Assembly (NCBI GenBank): GCA_016858145.1
Contig: JAEHOE010000025.1
Span: 558,001 to 622,000, forward strand
Origin: Edaphochlamys debaryana
Lineage: Eukaryota > Chlorophyta > Chlorophyceae > Chlamydomonadales
Direction of reading: 5' to 3'
Length of the DNA stretch: 64,000 nucleotides
The position numbers were made by a program, and so were the translations under genes. Below the pieces are notes generated by a model. That model was not told where the DNA came from, did not search any database, and saw only the letters and a program-made list of their open reading frames with translations. Of this stretch, positions 12,462 to 24,400 are shown piece after piece; positions within the stretch are counted from its first letter, which is position 1, and every line of letters begins with the position of its first letter.

Positions 12462-13757
12462 ATGTCCGCACAGCGGCAGCTGCTTCGCGGCGCGTGTCGC
12501 GCGCTAACAGGGTTTTCAGCGCCCTCTCGTGGAGCTGTCAGCAACAATGGATCCACAGGCACCGTGCTGCGCTCGCTACTAGGCGCGAGCGGAGCGCGCG
12601 CGGCTGCGCCATCGCTTGCGGGTGCCGCAGTGCACTGCCCCGCGGTGTTCCAGGTGGGCACGCGCAGCCGCCTTGAACCAAATAGTGCAAAGGCAACGCG
12701 CCCTTTTCGTCGACGAGCGACTCTGGCCCACTTACTGCAGATGTCGGGGCTGATGTCGCGGCCATCCGTGCCGATGGGCTTCGCCGCTTCCGCTCCATGC
12801 GTCTCGGCGACGCTTTCTCTTACGGGCTCGCTACAGCAGGTGGGCGCAGCAGCGCATGCGAGAGCGCTGTGCATGATTCCGAGCGCTGATTGCACTTCGC
12901 CTGTCGCTGCAGGTGCGCGGCGTGTCGTCGACAGAGCTCTCCGAGGATGGCGACAGCGACGAGGGCGTAAGTCTTGTCGTGGCGATGTGTTTGCTGCTGC
13001 GGGTTTGACACGCTAGTGGCCCCGAGTCCAATTGGCCTTCCCCGCACCACGCGTTCGCCGTCCGCCAGGAGGAGACTTATTTAGCCGCTGTGGCCGGCCC
13101 GCAGACTTCCCTAACACGTGGTGTCGAGGAGGACGAGCCACCAGATGGATCGGTGAGCGGGGGCGTGATTGGGTACCAGGGGCGATGCTAGCAGGGGAGG
13201 GTTACGAGCAGCGGGGACCTCGGCCAGAGAGGGGGGGGAGCTAGGTTGTAGGGCAAGGGGGGAAGCTCGGTTCTAGGGCGGGACAGGGAGCTCAGTCAAG
13301 GGCAGGGCAGGTCTATAGGGCTGTCAGCTAAGGCTTGAGTCCGGGCTCCTTGGGTGGAAGCGGTGATCGTGCGGGTGCGGGTGCGTTGCTTGACTGTCCG
13401 AGGTGGGGGGTGCCGGCTTAGGTGCCGGGGGGTAAAGCAGCGGGGGTGAGGGCCGGGTTGGCGATGTTTGGTACGGCTGTGGGTGTGCCACCGGTCGGTG
13501 GCCCTGCAGGCATCCTTTCTGGGGTCCGTAACGTGGCAGGCATGGCCTTTTGGCTGGTGCTGGTGGCATGAGGTTAGGCGACGGGTTCAGTGGCACGGAT
13601 GACCGCTTGCTCGTGGGAGCCGTCATGGCGTCTCTCGACTAACTTTCCGACTCCCACCACATGCGTCTCTTGCAAACCTCTTCACAAGGTCCCCCTCTGT
13701 CCTGCCCGCGTCCCCCTCCCCCAGCTTCTCCCCCTGCTGGACCCCGGGGGAAGGTAG
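12462..13757 (+). CDS. Small protein with mitochondrial-type presequence, function unknown (3' end uncertain)
   Basis: Exons 12462-12653, 12741-12839, 12913-12966 and 13069-13152 are all phase 0 with good GT-AG borders (143 residues). The N-terminus begins MSAQRQLLRGACRALTGFSA. It is rich in Arg, Ala, Ser and Leu and lacks acidic residues for about 95 residues, as in algal mitochondrial presequences. After ...QQVRGVSS the protein becomes acidic (ELSEDGDSDEG, VEEDEPPDG). The last exon is unclear. A C-rich tract and AG at 13724 would add a short exon 13725-13757 ending in TAG; an alternative donor at 13754 with acceptor at 13828 would instead extend to a stop near 13921. No family is recognised. 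TGTAA at 14219 would close the transcript. Confidence 0.6.
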
Positions 13758-14218
13758 CGGCCTGCGCTGCGGTATGCGACCGGCGGGGCGCTGGCGGAGG
13801 CAACGACTGCGGCGGGAGCTGCAGGCTGGAGGTGGCAGACAGACGGGGGCATCGTGGAGGGACTGGCACGCCGCTGCAGCTGACTCTGGGGGCGACATCC
13901 GGCCCCGGTGACGAGCTCTGACCCTCGACCGTTAGCATGACGAGTGGCCGGGTTGCATGTGTGCTTGCCGGTGGTGCACAAGGGGGGACTCGGCGTGGAG
14001 CCGCCAGCCACGGAGCCCTGGGGCCCCCGGACCCCGGACCCCAGGGAGGCTGGTTGATGGATACTTTGGCGCCGCCCACAAGGCAGCGGCTGACGGACAG
14101 CTGGCCGGGATAGCGAGCGCTGTCACAGGAGCTAGCGTGGGGACCCGGCGACGACTGGGCCGGCACAGGCTCCTTATGCCGTCGTGCGTGGCGCGTAGAC
14201 TGCCATGACCCTGACGCT

Positions 14219-14223
14219 GTAAC
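14219..14223 (+). terminator. TGTAA polyadenylation signal
   Basis: First TGTAA on the plus strand after the mitochondrial-type gene. It lies about 135 bp before the opposing signal of gene A. Confidence 0.45.
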
Positions 14224-14354
14224 GCCTGACAGCCGAGAACTTGCCTGTCGCAGCCTCGGTGCCGATACGGGCAGGGCCAACCGATACCTGCCCTTCAGCC
14301 CCACTTTCAAGGCCTAGTGAGATGGCAGCATGCAGACGGTGCCGTCCCCGGTGT

Positions 14355-14359
14355 TTACA
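14355..14359 (-). terminator. TGTAA polyadenylation signal for F-box/ankyrin gene A
   Basis: TTACA on the plus strand, about 930 nt beyond the gene A stop. The interval 14360-15288 is its likely 3' UTR; it is C/A-rich on the plus strand and holds no supportable gene. Confidence 0.45.
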
Positions 14360-15288
14360 ATGAAGGTCCCCCGTGCACCACCTGAGGAGCCGAGCGTGCC
14401 ATCGCTGCATTTTCTTGAAACCACCGTGGGCCAACGGTGGCGAGCCTTCCGTGACATGCCACATGGCAACAGCTGCGGTGTACGCAATGGCATGGCATGG
14501 GCTCTTCAGCACGGCACATGCGCAGTCCCTCTTTCCGTGACCTGACATCGGACCAGCCGCAGGCAGCCGCCGCACAGTCCTTGCCCCCGCCCCCGAAGGG
14601 ACCATCAACGGCAGGGAGCCTCGGGCTCTCGGCCGGGGCCGCATCCGCCGGCACTTCACCGTAGCAACAAGCCTGATCATTGGCCCCTTGATCCCAAATG
14701 CGAACCCCAAGTAGGACGGGCTTCCTAGAAGCCATACCACCACCACTTCCGTCAGGGCCTTTGTCCACGATAAGCCCTGTGCCAACCGTGTCGACATGCT
14801 CTTCGCCTTCCGCCCAAGCCCCGCTCCGCAAGCTTCAACATCCACGCCCTTGCCCCGCGGTGTCATCGACAACTCTTCCCACGAACCCACCCCATAGTAG
14901 ACACCTGTGCCCACTCTACAACGGCAACCGCCAAGTGCTTCGTGCTTCAAATGCTCTGCAGAGGGAGCCAAGGCCCCGAGCCACCGCCCCTCCACCCAAC
15001 TTTGCGCTATGAAGACTGGAGGTGGCTGCCCTTGGCCACCGCTCTCCCGATGTGTTGTGTGAACCGGCACTGCCTGCCCGAGGCACCACTCAGAAGCACG
15101 TAGCCCCGCACCCCCGTAGCCCCGCATTCCTGAGCTCTGCTTCCGCCGTGCCAGCTCAGTCCGTAGCGCTGCCCGGGACTCCTCAGCGCACGCCACCTCC
15201 CCAGCGCACGCACCCGGCTCACCCACTCGGCGGTCACCCCTTGCCCTTGCCCTGGGCCTCACATCCCTGGGCCTCACACCCGTGGCCC

Positions 15289-18200
15289 TCACAGCTTGTT
15301 CCTCCAGGAGTTGCGGGATGCGTACATGGCCGCAATGGTGACGGGCCGCCGGCCGTCGGGGCCGGGCGGTGGGTCCAAGGCCCGCCCGACCGTCCACACC
15401 TTGACTCGCTTGGGCTTCTTGCGCTTGGCGCCCGCGGCCCCACCCCGGCCACGGCCCTGCGGCGCCCGCTTGGCCACCCCGCCTGGGGCCTGCGCCCTGG
15501 CCTGGGCGGCCGCTCTGGCCCTGGGCCGGGTGGCGGCGGGCGGCGGCCTGGCCGCAGCCTTGACGGCCCGCTGCACCAGGGCCTTGGCCGCAGCTGCGAC
15601 CGACGCCTCGGCGGCTGCCTTGGCTGTTGCCTTGGCGGTGGGCTTGGCGGTGGGCTTGGCGGCCACCTTACGGGGGTTCTTGGCTGCAGGCTTGGCGGGG
15701 GCTGGTGCCTTGGCGCCTTTGGCGCCCTTGCCCTTGCCCCGCTGCGCCGCCTCCGCCGCCGCGGCCTGCCGCGCCGCTTTCAAGCTCTCCACCGCAATCC
15801 AGTGCTCCACCTCGTCGCTGTCCCCCGACATCCGCCAGTAGCCCTGCCCCTCCAGGCGGCTCCAGTCCACCGGGGCACCTGCCTCAACCAGCCACTGCGG
15901 GGAGGGAGGGCGCAGGGAGCGTCAGCGCAGCGCAATGATGGAGCTGCACACAGCACCAGGGGCGACACACGCATGCCGGAAGGCTACCTTCACGCAGCGC
16001 TAACCGCGCGGCGCACCGTCGCACTCAGCGGCACACAGCACGCACAGCACGCGCCTTGAGGCAGGGCAGCGGCGCCTCCTTGACGGCGCGGCTCAGCATA
16101 TAGCCGCTGGCCGGCCCGAAGGGCGCGTGCAGGCGGCGCAGCGCCTCCAGGGTGCGGAGGTCGCCCTCGTTGGCGGCGGCCTCGTAGGCGTCGCCGCTGC
16201 TCTGCGGGGGCGAACAGAGGGGGCGCGGAGCGATGCTGAACAAAGCCTAGGATAGCTGCAATCTGACGTGGAGGGGGCGTGGCGTCACGCGCCGTCTGTC
16301 AGGGCCATGACGCACCTGCGCCCCCCACCGCAACTGCCGCACCTCGACGCCGTCTGGCCAATGTCCCACGCCTCGCTTGACCCAGCTTGGCCGCTACAAC
16401 CTTGGAGCGCTCGCCCAGAGACCTCATCCCATGGCCGACACCCCATCCCCCGCCTGACGACCAGCACTTGCCCAGGACCCCATCCCATGCAGCCCCCGGA
16501 CCCACCGTCTTGCGGCAGCCCCAGTCTCGCAGCTGCTCCAGCGCCGCCTCGCAGCCGCACTGCGCCGCCCAGCGCCAGTTGCTGACGTCCAGCGGGCAGC
16601 CCTGAGGCGCAGGCGGGGCGGGCAACGGGCAGGGGGCTGGGGCCAGTGCTGGGGCCACCGAGCTGTGCTCTGGTAAACCAACTGCACGATCCCTCACTAA
16701 CCCGGCGACGCCCGCCTATAGGTCCCGCCCCGCAGCCAGCGTCGCTGGGTTGCGCACCATGCAGGCGTGTCAGGCAGGGCGCTCCGGCCCCACCCGGCCC
16801 GTGGCCCACTCAGGGGAGACGCACACCGACCCCCACCGACCCCCACCCATCCCCCCACCCCCCGGCACTCACCTGCTCGTGCAGCCACGCCATCAGCTCC
16901 ACATTGCCCGCCCCGTAGGCCTCGTACCAGGTGTCGTTGCTGGCCAGCGCCTTGTCGAAGCAGGCGCGGGGGAAGGCGGCCAGCAGCCAGCGCGCCAGCT
17001 CCAGGTGGCCCCCCTCGATGGCGGCCTGCATGAGAGGCCCCGCCGGCTCCAGCGGGCAGCCGCCGCCGTGCAGCGCCCGCAGCAGCGCCAGGCGGCCCCC
17101 GGCGGCGGCGCGGCGGACGGACTCCTGGGGGGCGCGGTGGCACGCAGCGGGACAGAAGCGGACTCAAGAAGGGCTGCATAGAGCTGCTGACGTCCTTGAC
17201 CTCGTGTATATCGTGCTTGAGTAAGCAGTCTACAGTTTTCTCACGTGGGAATGCCGTATGCGGCCAGCACGCTGTCGTACGCACCTGGATGTCCCCCAGC
17301 TGCAGGTACGGCATGCCCTGCCTCAGGATCCACTGCACCGCCGCCAGGTTCCCCGCCGCCACCGCCGCCTGCAGCGCCGCCTGCCCCGGCGCCCCCGCGC
17401 CCAGCGAGGCCAGCCACGTCAGCCGCTCCAGCGCCCCCGGCCCCGGCACGCGTGCGGCGTGGGCGTAGAGCCCCTGCAGCCCCGCACTGGCGCCCATGGG
17501 GGCGCCGAACCTGATGCGGGCAGGAGAGGGACAGGGGGGCGGGGGCAGGCGCGGGCGTGATGGTAAGCGAGGGCGCCCCTTGGCCAATCGTGCCTGCATC
17601 CCAGCAGCTCTGCTTCCTTTCCGCTGGGTGCCTAGCGCCCTGGCTCGGGCCCTGCCCCATCCCACCCCGCCCTGTCCCCTAGCCACGCCCCTCCTATCTC
17701 CACCCCCGCTCCGCCCGCGCCCACCTCGCGCCCCTGAGCAGCAGGAACGCGGTGACGGCCCGCCACTCCCCCGTGTGGCCCCGCACCGCCTTGCCCAGCA
17801 CCCGGTCCCACTGCACCGCCGGCGCCTGCCCGCCTCCCCAGACGCCCCTGCCACCGCTCCCGCCGCCCTCGGCCGCCGCCCACGCCTCCGGCCCGCCGTC
17901 CAGCGAGCACAGCCGCTGCACGGTGTCCAGATCGCAGCCCTTGGCGGCGGCGGCCAGCAGGCGGCAGTGCAGGCCGGGTGCCGGGCGGAGGCCGCGGGGG
18001 TCGGGGCTCAGCACGGCGGGGAGCAGCCACCACACGAGCTGGGCGTGGCCCTTGCCGGCGGCCTGCATCGCGGCCCTCTCCAGCTCGTCAGGCTCAATGG
18101 GGTACCCGGCGCCAGGCCCAATCTCTTTCTGTTGGACGGCCCACTGGCAGACCGCTGGCTGGCCGCCCTGCGATCGCGGGGAGGTGCGGGCAGGGTGGGG

Positions 18201-19688
18201 AAGGGCGGGTGGGGCCGGGGGGGGGTGCGGGCAGGGTGAGGAAGGGCGGGTGGGGCCGGGGGGGGGGGTGCAGGCAGGGTGAGGAAGGGCGGGTGGGGCC
18301 GGGGGGGTGCGGGCAGGGTGAGGAAGGGCGGGTGGGGCTTGCCGGTGCCGCCACGTACCAGTGGTGTGCCCGCTTCACCACCCCAGGCTGTCGCAGATCT
18401 GAGGCCCTGAGCCCAGCCCCGAGGGTGTCCCAGCGCATGCTGACCGACCCGCGGGCCCGCCACCCCCACAGCACTCCAGGGGCCCTTTGCCCGAGGCCAG
18501 CCACAATGCCCAAGCGCCAGACACCCCGCAGCCCCGCAGCCGGCCCCAGTCCCCCCCCTGCCCGCCACCCCGCTTTACCCCGCCCCCCTCACCTTGGCCG
18601 CCGCCTGGAAGAGGCTGACCCAGCAGTCTCGGTCGACCCGGTGCCGGGCCGCCAGCCACTTGCACACCTCCAGCCGGCCCGCCCGCCCGGCGGCGCACAG
18701 TAACTGCCGCGGAGGGGGTGGGGCCTCGGGGTGGGGCGAGGGCATTGGGCACAAAGCTCGCTGCCCGGTAGGTGCCGCTCTCGCTCAACCCCTCCCCTTT
18801 TGGAGGCGGTTCCTGCTGTAACCATCGCATCCTGCCCGGGCTGCCACAGCTGCCTGAGCCATGCAACCGTCTTCCTTAGGCTGTTGTGGCCTGTGCAGCC
18901 CAAGGGGACCGCACTCCAGCGGCGCTAGGTTAAGCGCTTCACAGGGTCCTAGCGGTACCTTTGCTACCGGCACTCTAGTGCCTTACCGGTGCCGCCTTGC
19001 CCCCCGGCAGCACGAGGCCTGTAGCCTGCAGGGCGACCTGCAAAGCAAGGCAAGAAAGGGCCAAGCCTCCTGGACTTCCGGTGGGGTAAGGCGGAGGCGG
19101 GGCTGGCGGCTTGCAATCGTGCAGGGCAGCATGTTACACAAGCCCAAGCCCCAAGCCCAAGCGCTCGCACCCATAGCCCAAGCCCTTACTCCACCTCTCT
19201 CTCACTTCTTTCACTAGCACCTCGTGCCACAGCATTGCCACGCGCCCAGCCCAGCCCTCGTCACCGCAGATCTGATCTGACACAGCAGAGTCTTCCACAC
19301 ACACCCTCCTGACCTGCAGGTTCGTTAGGTCACCGCTGGCTGCAGTGAGGCACAGCAGCTTCTCCCGCTGCTTGCGGCCCATGGTCCGAAAGGCGGCGGG
19401 GGCGGTCCAGTGGTGCTGGAAGGCCGCGCAGGGGACCGGCTCCGAGAGGTGGATGGTCGTGTGCTCGGCGCCTCGTAGCGTCCGGGCTGTCGCCTTGTTT
19501 GCCAACCGTAGCCCTGTCGCGACCTCGTTAGAGCTCATGTTCGAGGCAATGCAATGCAGGATGGCAGGGCCCATAAGCCCTCGCAAAACGTGGTCGAGGA
19601 CCGGCCCCCATGGCTGCCAACGTTCCGAGGGTTCCGGCTTGGGCGCAATAGCCTGGCTGGAGGGCTTCGATCGCTTTAGGTGCTGCAT
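15289..19688 (-). CDS. F-box-like / ankyrin-like repeat protein A with Lys/Ala-rich tail
   Basis: Nine exons join in phase: 19688-19314, 19037-18987, 18703-18593, 18167-17725, 17510-17285, 17124-16873, 16601-16506, 16201-16055, 15894-15289 (768 residues). Residues about 32-71 (PAILHCIASNMSSNEVATGL) align with the F-box-like N-termini of paralogues B and C. Helical repeats of the AAxxGxLxxLxxL type follow to about residue 560. The segment GDLRTLEALRRL...APLPCLKWLVEAG matches the last exon of B and C closely and fixes the final intron. That intron has a GC donor (AAG|GCGCGT). The last 200 residues are unique to A: long AKPTAKATAKAA stretches like histone H1, ending in a basic segment KRKKPKRVKVW. 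F-box proteins normally recruit substrates to SCF ubiquitin ligases through Skp1; the repeats would bind the target. That role, and nuclear location, are inferred. Confidence 0.85.
18184..18338. repeat. G-rich minisatellite (about 40-bp unit, four copies) in gene A intron 3
   Basis: The unit begins GTGCGGGCAGGGTGAGGAAG and ends in a variable G run. The copies differ mainly in the length of that run. It lies between exons 18703-18593 and 18167-17725. Confidence 0.8.
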
Positions 19689-20421
19689 ACTGTCTGATAC
19701 AGTGTCGCCGTGGGCGTCAGGGGCTCGCCCGAAAGCTCGCTGCGCCGCGGCTGGTGAGAATCGCGAGTTTGAGGACTTGCACGTCGGCGTGCTTCCGGAG
19801 TTCCTCAGCAGTTGCTGACGTTGTATGTCCAGTTTGTCTTACAGCAAAAGGCAGGGTATGAAAGGGGCTGACGTGCCTGGACATGCGGATACGCAGCACG
19901 CTCTCAACCGCGCCGGGTACCGCGTGTACCGCCGCGTTCCCGAGCTACCGCCAGTCCTCCGCGGCACTCCAAGGCTACCTCCACCATCTTCCACGCACAC
20001 CGTTCCGTGTGTTGCTAGGTACCGTATGCCTGCTGTGTGTGTGCTACCGGACTTGACCGGTACCTCCTGCCTCCCAGTTGTCCCAGTAGCCAGTACCCCT
20101 TCAAGTCCCCAGCGGGTCAAGGCAACGTGCAGCTAGCGGGGCCCAGGAGGCCTCCTGGCGGGGCCTGGCGCACCAGCCGGATGCGACGAGCCAAGCCTGG
20201 GGGTGGAGGGAGAACGCGCTCGGCGGGCTGTTGGCCGGACGCAGAGCTGTGTGGTCCCCCGCGCCTGGCGGGGCAGGCGGTCGGGACCATACAGGGCGTG
20301 AGAGGAGGCCACCCGCGGCAAGAGACGGCAAATCAGGCACAATTCAGGCCCCAAAAGACCTCGTCACCTGGAAAATCTGGGGTAAAGAGCAACGGGCAGT
20401 ACCAGCGCAAGCTGGCAAAAA
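19689..20421. other. Intergenic, upstream of gene A
   Basis: No reading frame with supporting features on either strand. It must contain the gene A promoter (minus strand), but no canonical TATA box was identified. Confidence 0.4.
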
Positions 20422-20516
20422 TCTCCCGAGCCCGGATCGAACGGGCGACCCTGGGATATCAGAGGGGGCGAGGCCACCATTACAGTCCCATGCTCTTCCA
20501 ACTGAGCTATCGAGAG
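20422..20516 (-). tRNA. tRNA-Tyr (GTA), intron-containing
   Basis: On the minus strand CTCTCGA pairs with TCGGGAG (one G-T pair) as acceptor stem. The D arm starts TAGCTCAGTTGG, the anticodon stem TGGGA/TCCCA encloses CTGTAA (anticodon GTA), and the T arm is GCCCG-TTCGATC-CGGGC. Discriminator is A. A 22-nt intron lies one base 3' of the anticodon, as in eukaryotic tRNA-Tyr. The mature part is the same as the two copies in the inverted repeat, but the intron differs. It sits about 730 bp upstream of gene A. Confidence 0.95.
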
Positions 20517-21491
20517 GCGAGAATCGATCTGCGGACGCCAAGGTGATGAACGCAGATGGCAAAGGGGGAAAACAGCACAAAGATATAACCAAAATACCTG
20601 TACGGCACTACACATGACGTGTACGACACTGTGCTGTACGACGCTCGTACAGCACTGAACACAACCCTCCCCCCCCGGTCCTCAGCGAGGGCCCGCGGGG
20701 GCTCCGCGCGACGTGGTCGAGGTCAGGGGTGGCCAAGAGCCTCCGCGGTGGGGGCTCCGCAGGACGTGGAAGCTCCAGGCGACGTGGCGGGCCACGCAGG
20801 GCGCCGGCAGGGTCGTAACCGCCAGCGGCCGATACCGGGGCAAGGACGCAGAAGAGGCTTCAGACTGTAGCGTGTGCACCCCGTGTTATGTCCGCAGTGG
20901 CCCGCGAGGTCGGGAGTCCGCGAGGTCGATCGCCGAGGCCGGCGAGCACCTGGGCGTCTGTGTTCACTAGCTTAGCCGCGCAAAATGTGTTGCTCCAAAC
21001 GAGTGTGATATAGCAGGGTGATCGGAGCGTGAGACGGCGCCGGTCAACAACGCTTCTTGCAGTCTCGGAGTTGTGAGCTCCGGGCGAGTGAGGCCCTCAA
21101 GTGTCTGAGGGCTGAGAGTTGATGGTCTGTAAGTGCATAGGACAGCGTGTCGGTGCAAGGACGCTGGTCGGCGCGACCCTTGGCCCCCGAAAGGCGCCCC
21201 CAAGATTCAGTTTCCGCCTTTCCGAGACCCATTGCGGTGCAGGCCACGCAGAATTGCCCCCCCGCCGGCGCTCTAACCAGCAATTGCCGACAAGTTTGAG
21301 AACGTAGAAGCCGGCTAGACAGCTCTCCCTCGGCTCACAAGACGGCTGACGGCCACACTCGCAGTAGGGCTGTTGCTCGCGCGCTGAGCAGAGCGCACCC
21401 TCCGCGCGTCCACTACATCTTACGATAAGCACTGTGCATCGAGGGGCCCATTACGACATCTTCGGCAACGCGTGCGCGACCATCGGCAGCC
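20517..21491. other. Intergenic, upstream of the hexose-phosphate mutase gene
   Basis: No supportable gene. An 11-bp perfect inverted repeat with a 3-nt loop lies at 20631-20655 (GTGCTGTACGA...TCGTACAGCAC). The promoter and 5' UTR of the mutase gene must fall at the right end. Confidence 0.4.
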
Positions 21492-24400
21492 ATGTTATTG
21501 CAGCGCGGGCCGGCATGCGGCTCCGGCAGGGCTTGCCAGCCGTCGGGAGTCGCGGCAACAGCTCGATCTGGTGAGCTGGGCACCCAATGGTTTGCTTGCA
21601 GTGGAAAGTCCCTACCTGAAGCGGAGCAACACCCATGCCAAGCCATCTCACCTGCCTCGCCCTTCAATCCTTTACCCACGCCCCCAGCCGGCGTGCGCCG
21701 CCCTAGCGTCCTCCCCAGCCGCAACCCCGGCGGCACCCTCCGGCGCCCCTTGAGCCCTGCCGCTGCCGCCTCGACGCCCGCCGCCGCGACCGCGCCCAGC
21801 GGCAACGGGGCCGCGCCTGCCCCCGCCGCCGCCGCTGCGCCCCCGCCGCCGCTGCCGCTGCCCCCCGCCGGCGGCCCCATCACGGGCGCGGCCCTGGGCG
21901 ATATTGTCAAGAAGCTCAAGCGCCTGCAGAACGGATCCGACATCCGCGGCATTGCGCTGGAGGGTGCGTGGCATGAGCAATGCGCGTGCAGGGTTGGAGG
22001 TCCCGGGTTTGGGTGTGCGTGCCAATCCGCCAGGAAACGGTCTGTGGGGTTGGTCGGGAACGAGCGGGGTGACGGAGGGGGGCCCGGTGCGGCAGCGGCT
22101 CGGGCAGAGCTCAGGACAGGGAGGGGCGCTGATTAGCGCAGCGAGCAGCGCAACGGCAGCTGCAGCGGCAGGTGGTGGGGGCGTTTGGGTGGGCAGTGGC
22201 ACGGGGCGCCTGGGAGCGAGGAAGCAGCAGGGGCCCCTGGGCGCACCGGACCCCAGCACCTCCCCAGACTTGCACTTCAGCCACGCGGCACTGCCTCCAG
22301 TACCTCGCCTTCCCCCCTCCCTCCCCCCCAGCCCGCTCTGCAACAGACCCCCCCCCCAACCCCCCTCCCCCAGGCGTCCCCAACGAGCCCGTGACGCTGT
22401 CCGCGGGCGCCGTGTACTTCATCGGGGTGGCCTTCGCGCGCTGGCTGCGGAGCAAGGGCCAGCGGGCGCCCAAGGTGTCGGTGAGTGTGGGGGGGGAGGG
22501 GGGGACCTTGGGGTTGGGATTGGGGCTGGTGGGATTGGGGCTGGTGGGATTGGGGCTGGTTCTGGGGGTGGGATTGGGAGGTGGGTTTGAGTGTAGGGGG
22601 CGGGAAGGAGGAGGCTGGGGCAAGGACTGGGGGGGAGGGGGGCAGGGCCGCGGTCGCGGGCAGGGCGGGGGAACCAGGCACGCTTTCCCCCGCTCACCAA
22701 CCGCCGTGCGAGTTGCGGCCAGCCCGCTCCTGTCCGCGACTGCCCCACCCCCCTGCCCACCCCCTTCCCCTCCCGTCCCCTCCACACACCCAGATCGGCC
22801 GCGACCCCCGCCTGTCGGGGCCCCTCATGGAGTCCGCATTCGCCGCGGGCCTGCTGCACGTGAGCGCACGCTAGCCGGGGGGGGGGGGGGCCCGGGCCTC
22901 CGATGGAGGGGGCAGGAGGGGCCGGGAGGGATGAGCCAGGGGGTGCCGCAACACGCGCCCAACACGGGGGAGGGGGCCACGGGGGCAGGCTGTCTTGACA
23001 GGTGCCCACGGGGTGGGGTTCCCAGCTCGGAGGCTTGCAGGAGGGGTTGGGGGCCAAAGCCCGCGCGCCGGGGCTCTGCCGTCACGCCCGGGCACACACC
23101 CGCAGCCGTCTCAACCCCTCCCATCTCCCCCGTTCTTCCCCTCCCCTTCCCGCCCCCTCCCCCCCCTCCCCCCCTCCAGGGCGGCGCGGCGGTTGTGCAC
23201 CTGTTCGGACTGGCCACCACGCCCGCCATGTTCTACTCCATCGTACTGTCGGGTGGGTTGGCAGGTGGTGGTTGACGGTTGGCGCGCTTCAACCTGAGAA
23301 GACATGGCACGTGACCTCCGTCGTAGCCTCTTCCTCCACCCCCACGCCCCAGATCTTCCGCTCATCCTCCGCCCCCACCTCTCACCCCCCCAGGCGGCGC
23401 CTCCAAGGGCCCCACCTCCCCCGCCTTCTTCAACACAGCCGCCTCCCTCGCCTCCACCGCCAAGCGCGCAGCCTCCCTGGCGGCGGACAGCGACGACCCG
23501 TCCGCGCAGGTGCGGCGGTTGGCGGTTGACCGTTGACTGCGTTGGCGACGTCGTTGCCCTTTCCCTGGTGGTTGGCGGCTGACCCAAACGGCACGGTTTC
23601 TTCTGATCTGCCGGCGGCACAGGCGGCGGCTGAGTCGGTGGCTGTGACGGCGGGCGCGTCCCTGCCGGCGGCGCCCACCGCTGCTGAGATGGCGGGCAGG
23701 CCGTACACTGGAGCGGTGCGAACGGGAGGGGATTCCGGGGAGGGTGGGCGACGGAGGGAGGGAGGGGTTGGGAGGTGGGGGCGGAGGGGGGAGGGGCGGC
23801 AAGTGAAGCCCTGGCTCTGGGGGACTTCAGGCAGGGTTGGAGCCCTGCGGTCCCCGGAAGCTGGGTGGAGACGCGATTGGAGGAGAGGCACCGGGCCCGC
23901 TTCGTGTGACAAGGCAAGGCGCGTGTGACCTCCCTCCTTCCCCCCTTCCTCCCCCCCCCCCCTGTCAGGTCATGATCACCGCCTCCCACCTGCCCTTCAA
24001 CGCCAACGGCCTCAAGTTCTTCACCGCAGCGGGGGGCCTGGACAAGCCCGACATCGCGGGTGGGGGTGGGGGCCTGTGCAGACGGGGCTTGGAGACGGGT
24101 GGAGTTTGTGGGCGGGTGAAGGGGCCGGGGAGGGCTGGTTGCATGGGAGCCGTGAGCCGTGTGCTCCCTTCCCCGGTCGAGGCCGCGCACTGCCCCACAG
24201 CCCCCCCTCCCGCTGCCGACCCACATCCCTGGGTGCCACCGCCCTCCCGTCCCTCCCCCCTCCCCCTCCCCAGAGCTGCTGCAGCTGGCCTCGCAGGCGG
24301 CGGCGGAGGCGGGAGTCATGGTCGGTGAGTGGGGGGCGCAGGGGGAATGAGGGGGGGATGCGATGGGGGCGAGACAGTCCGGTGAGGGGCGGGGCCGCGG

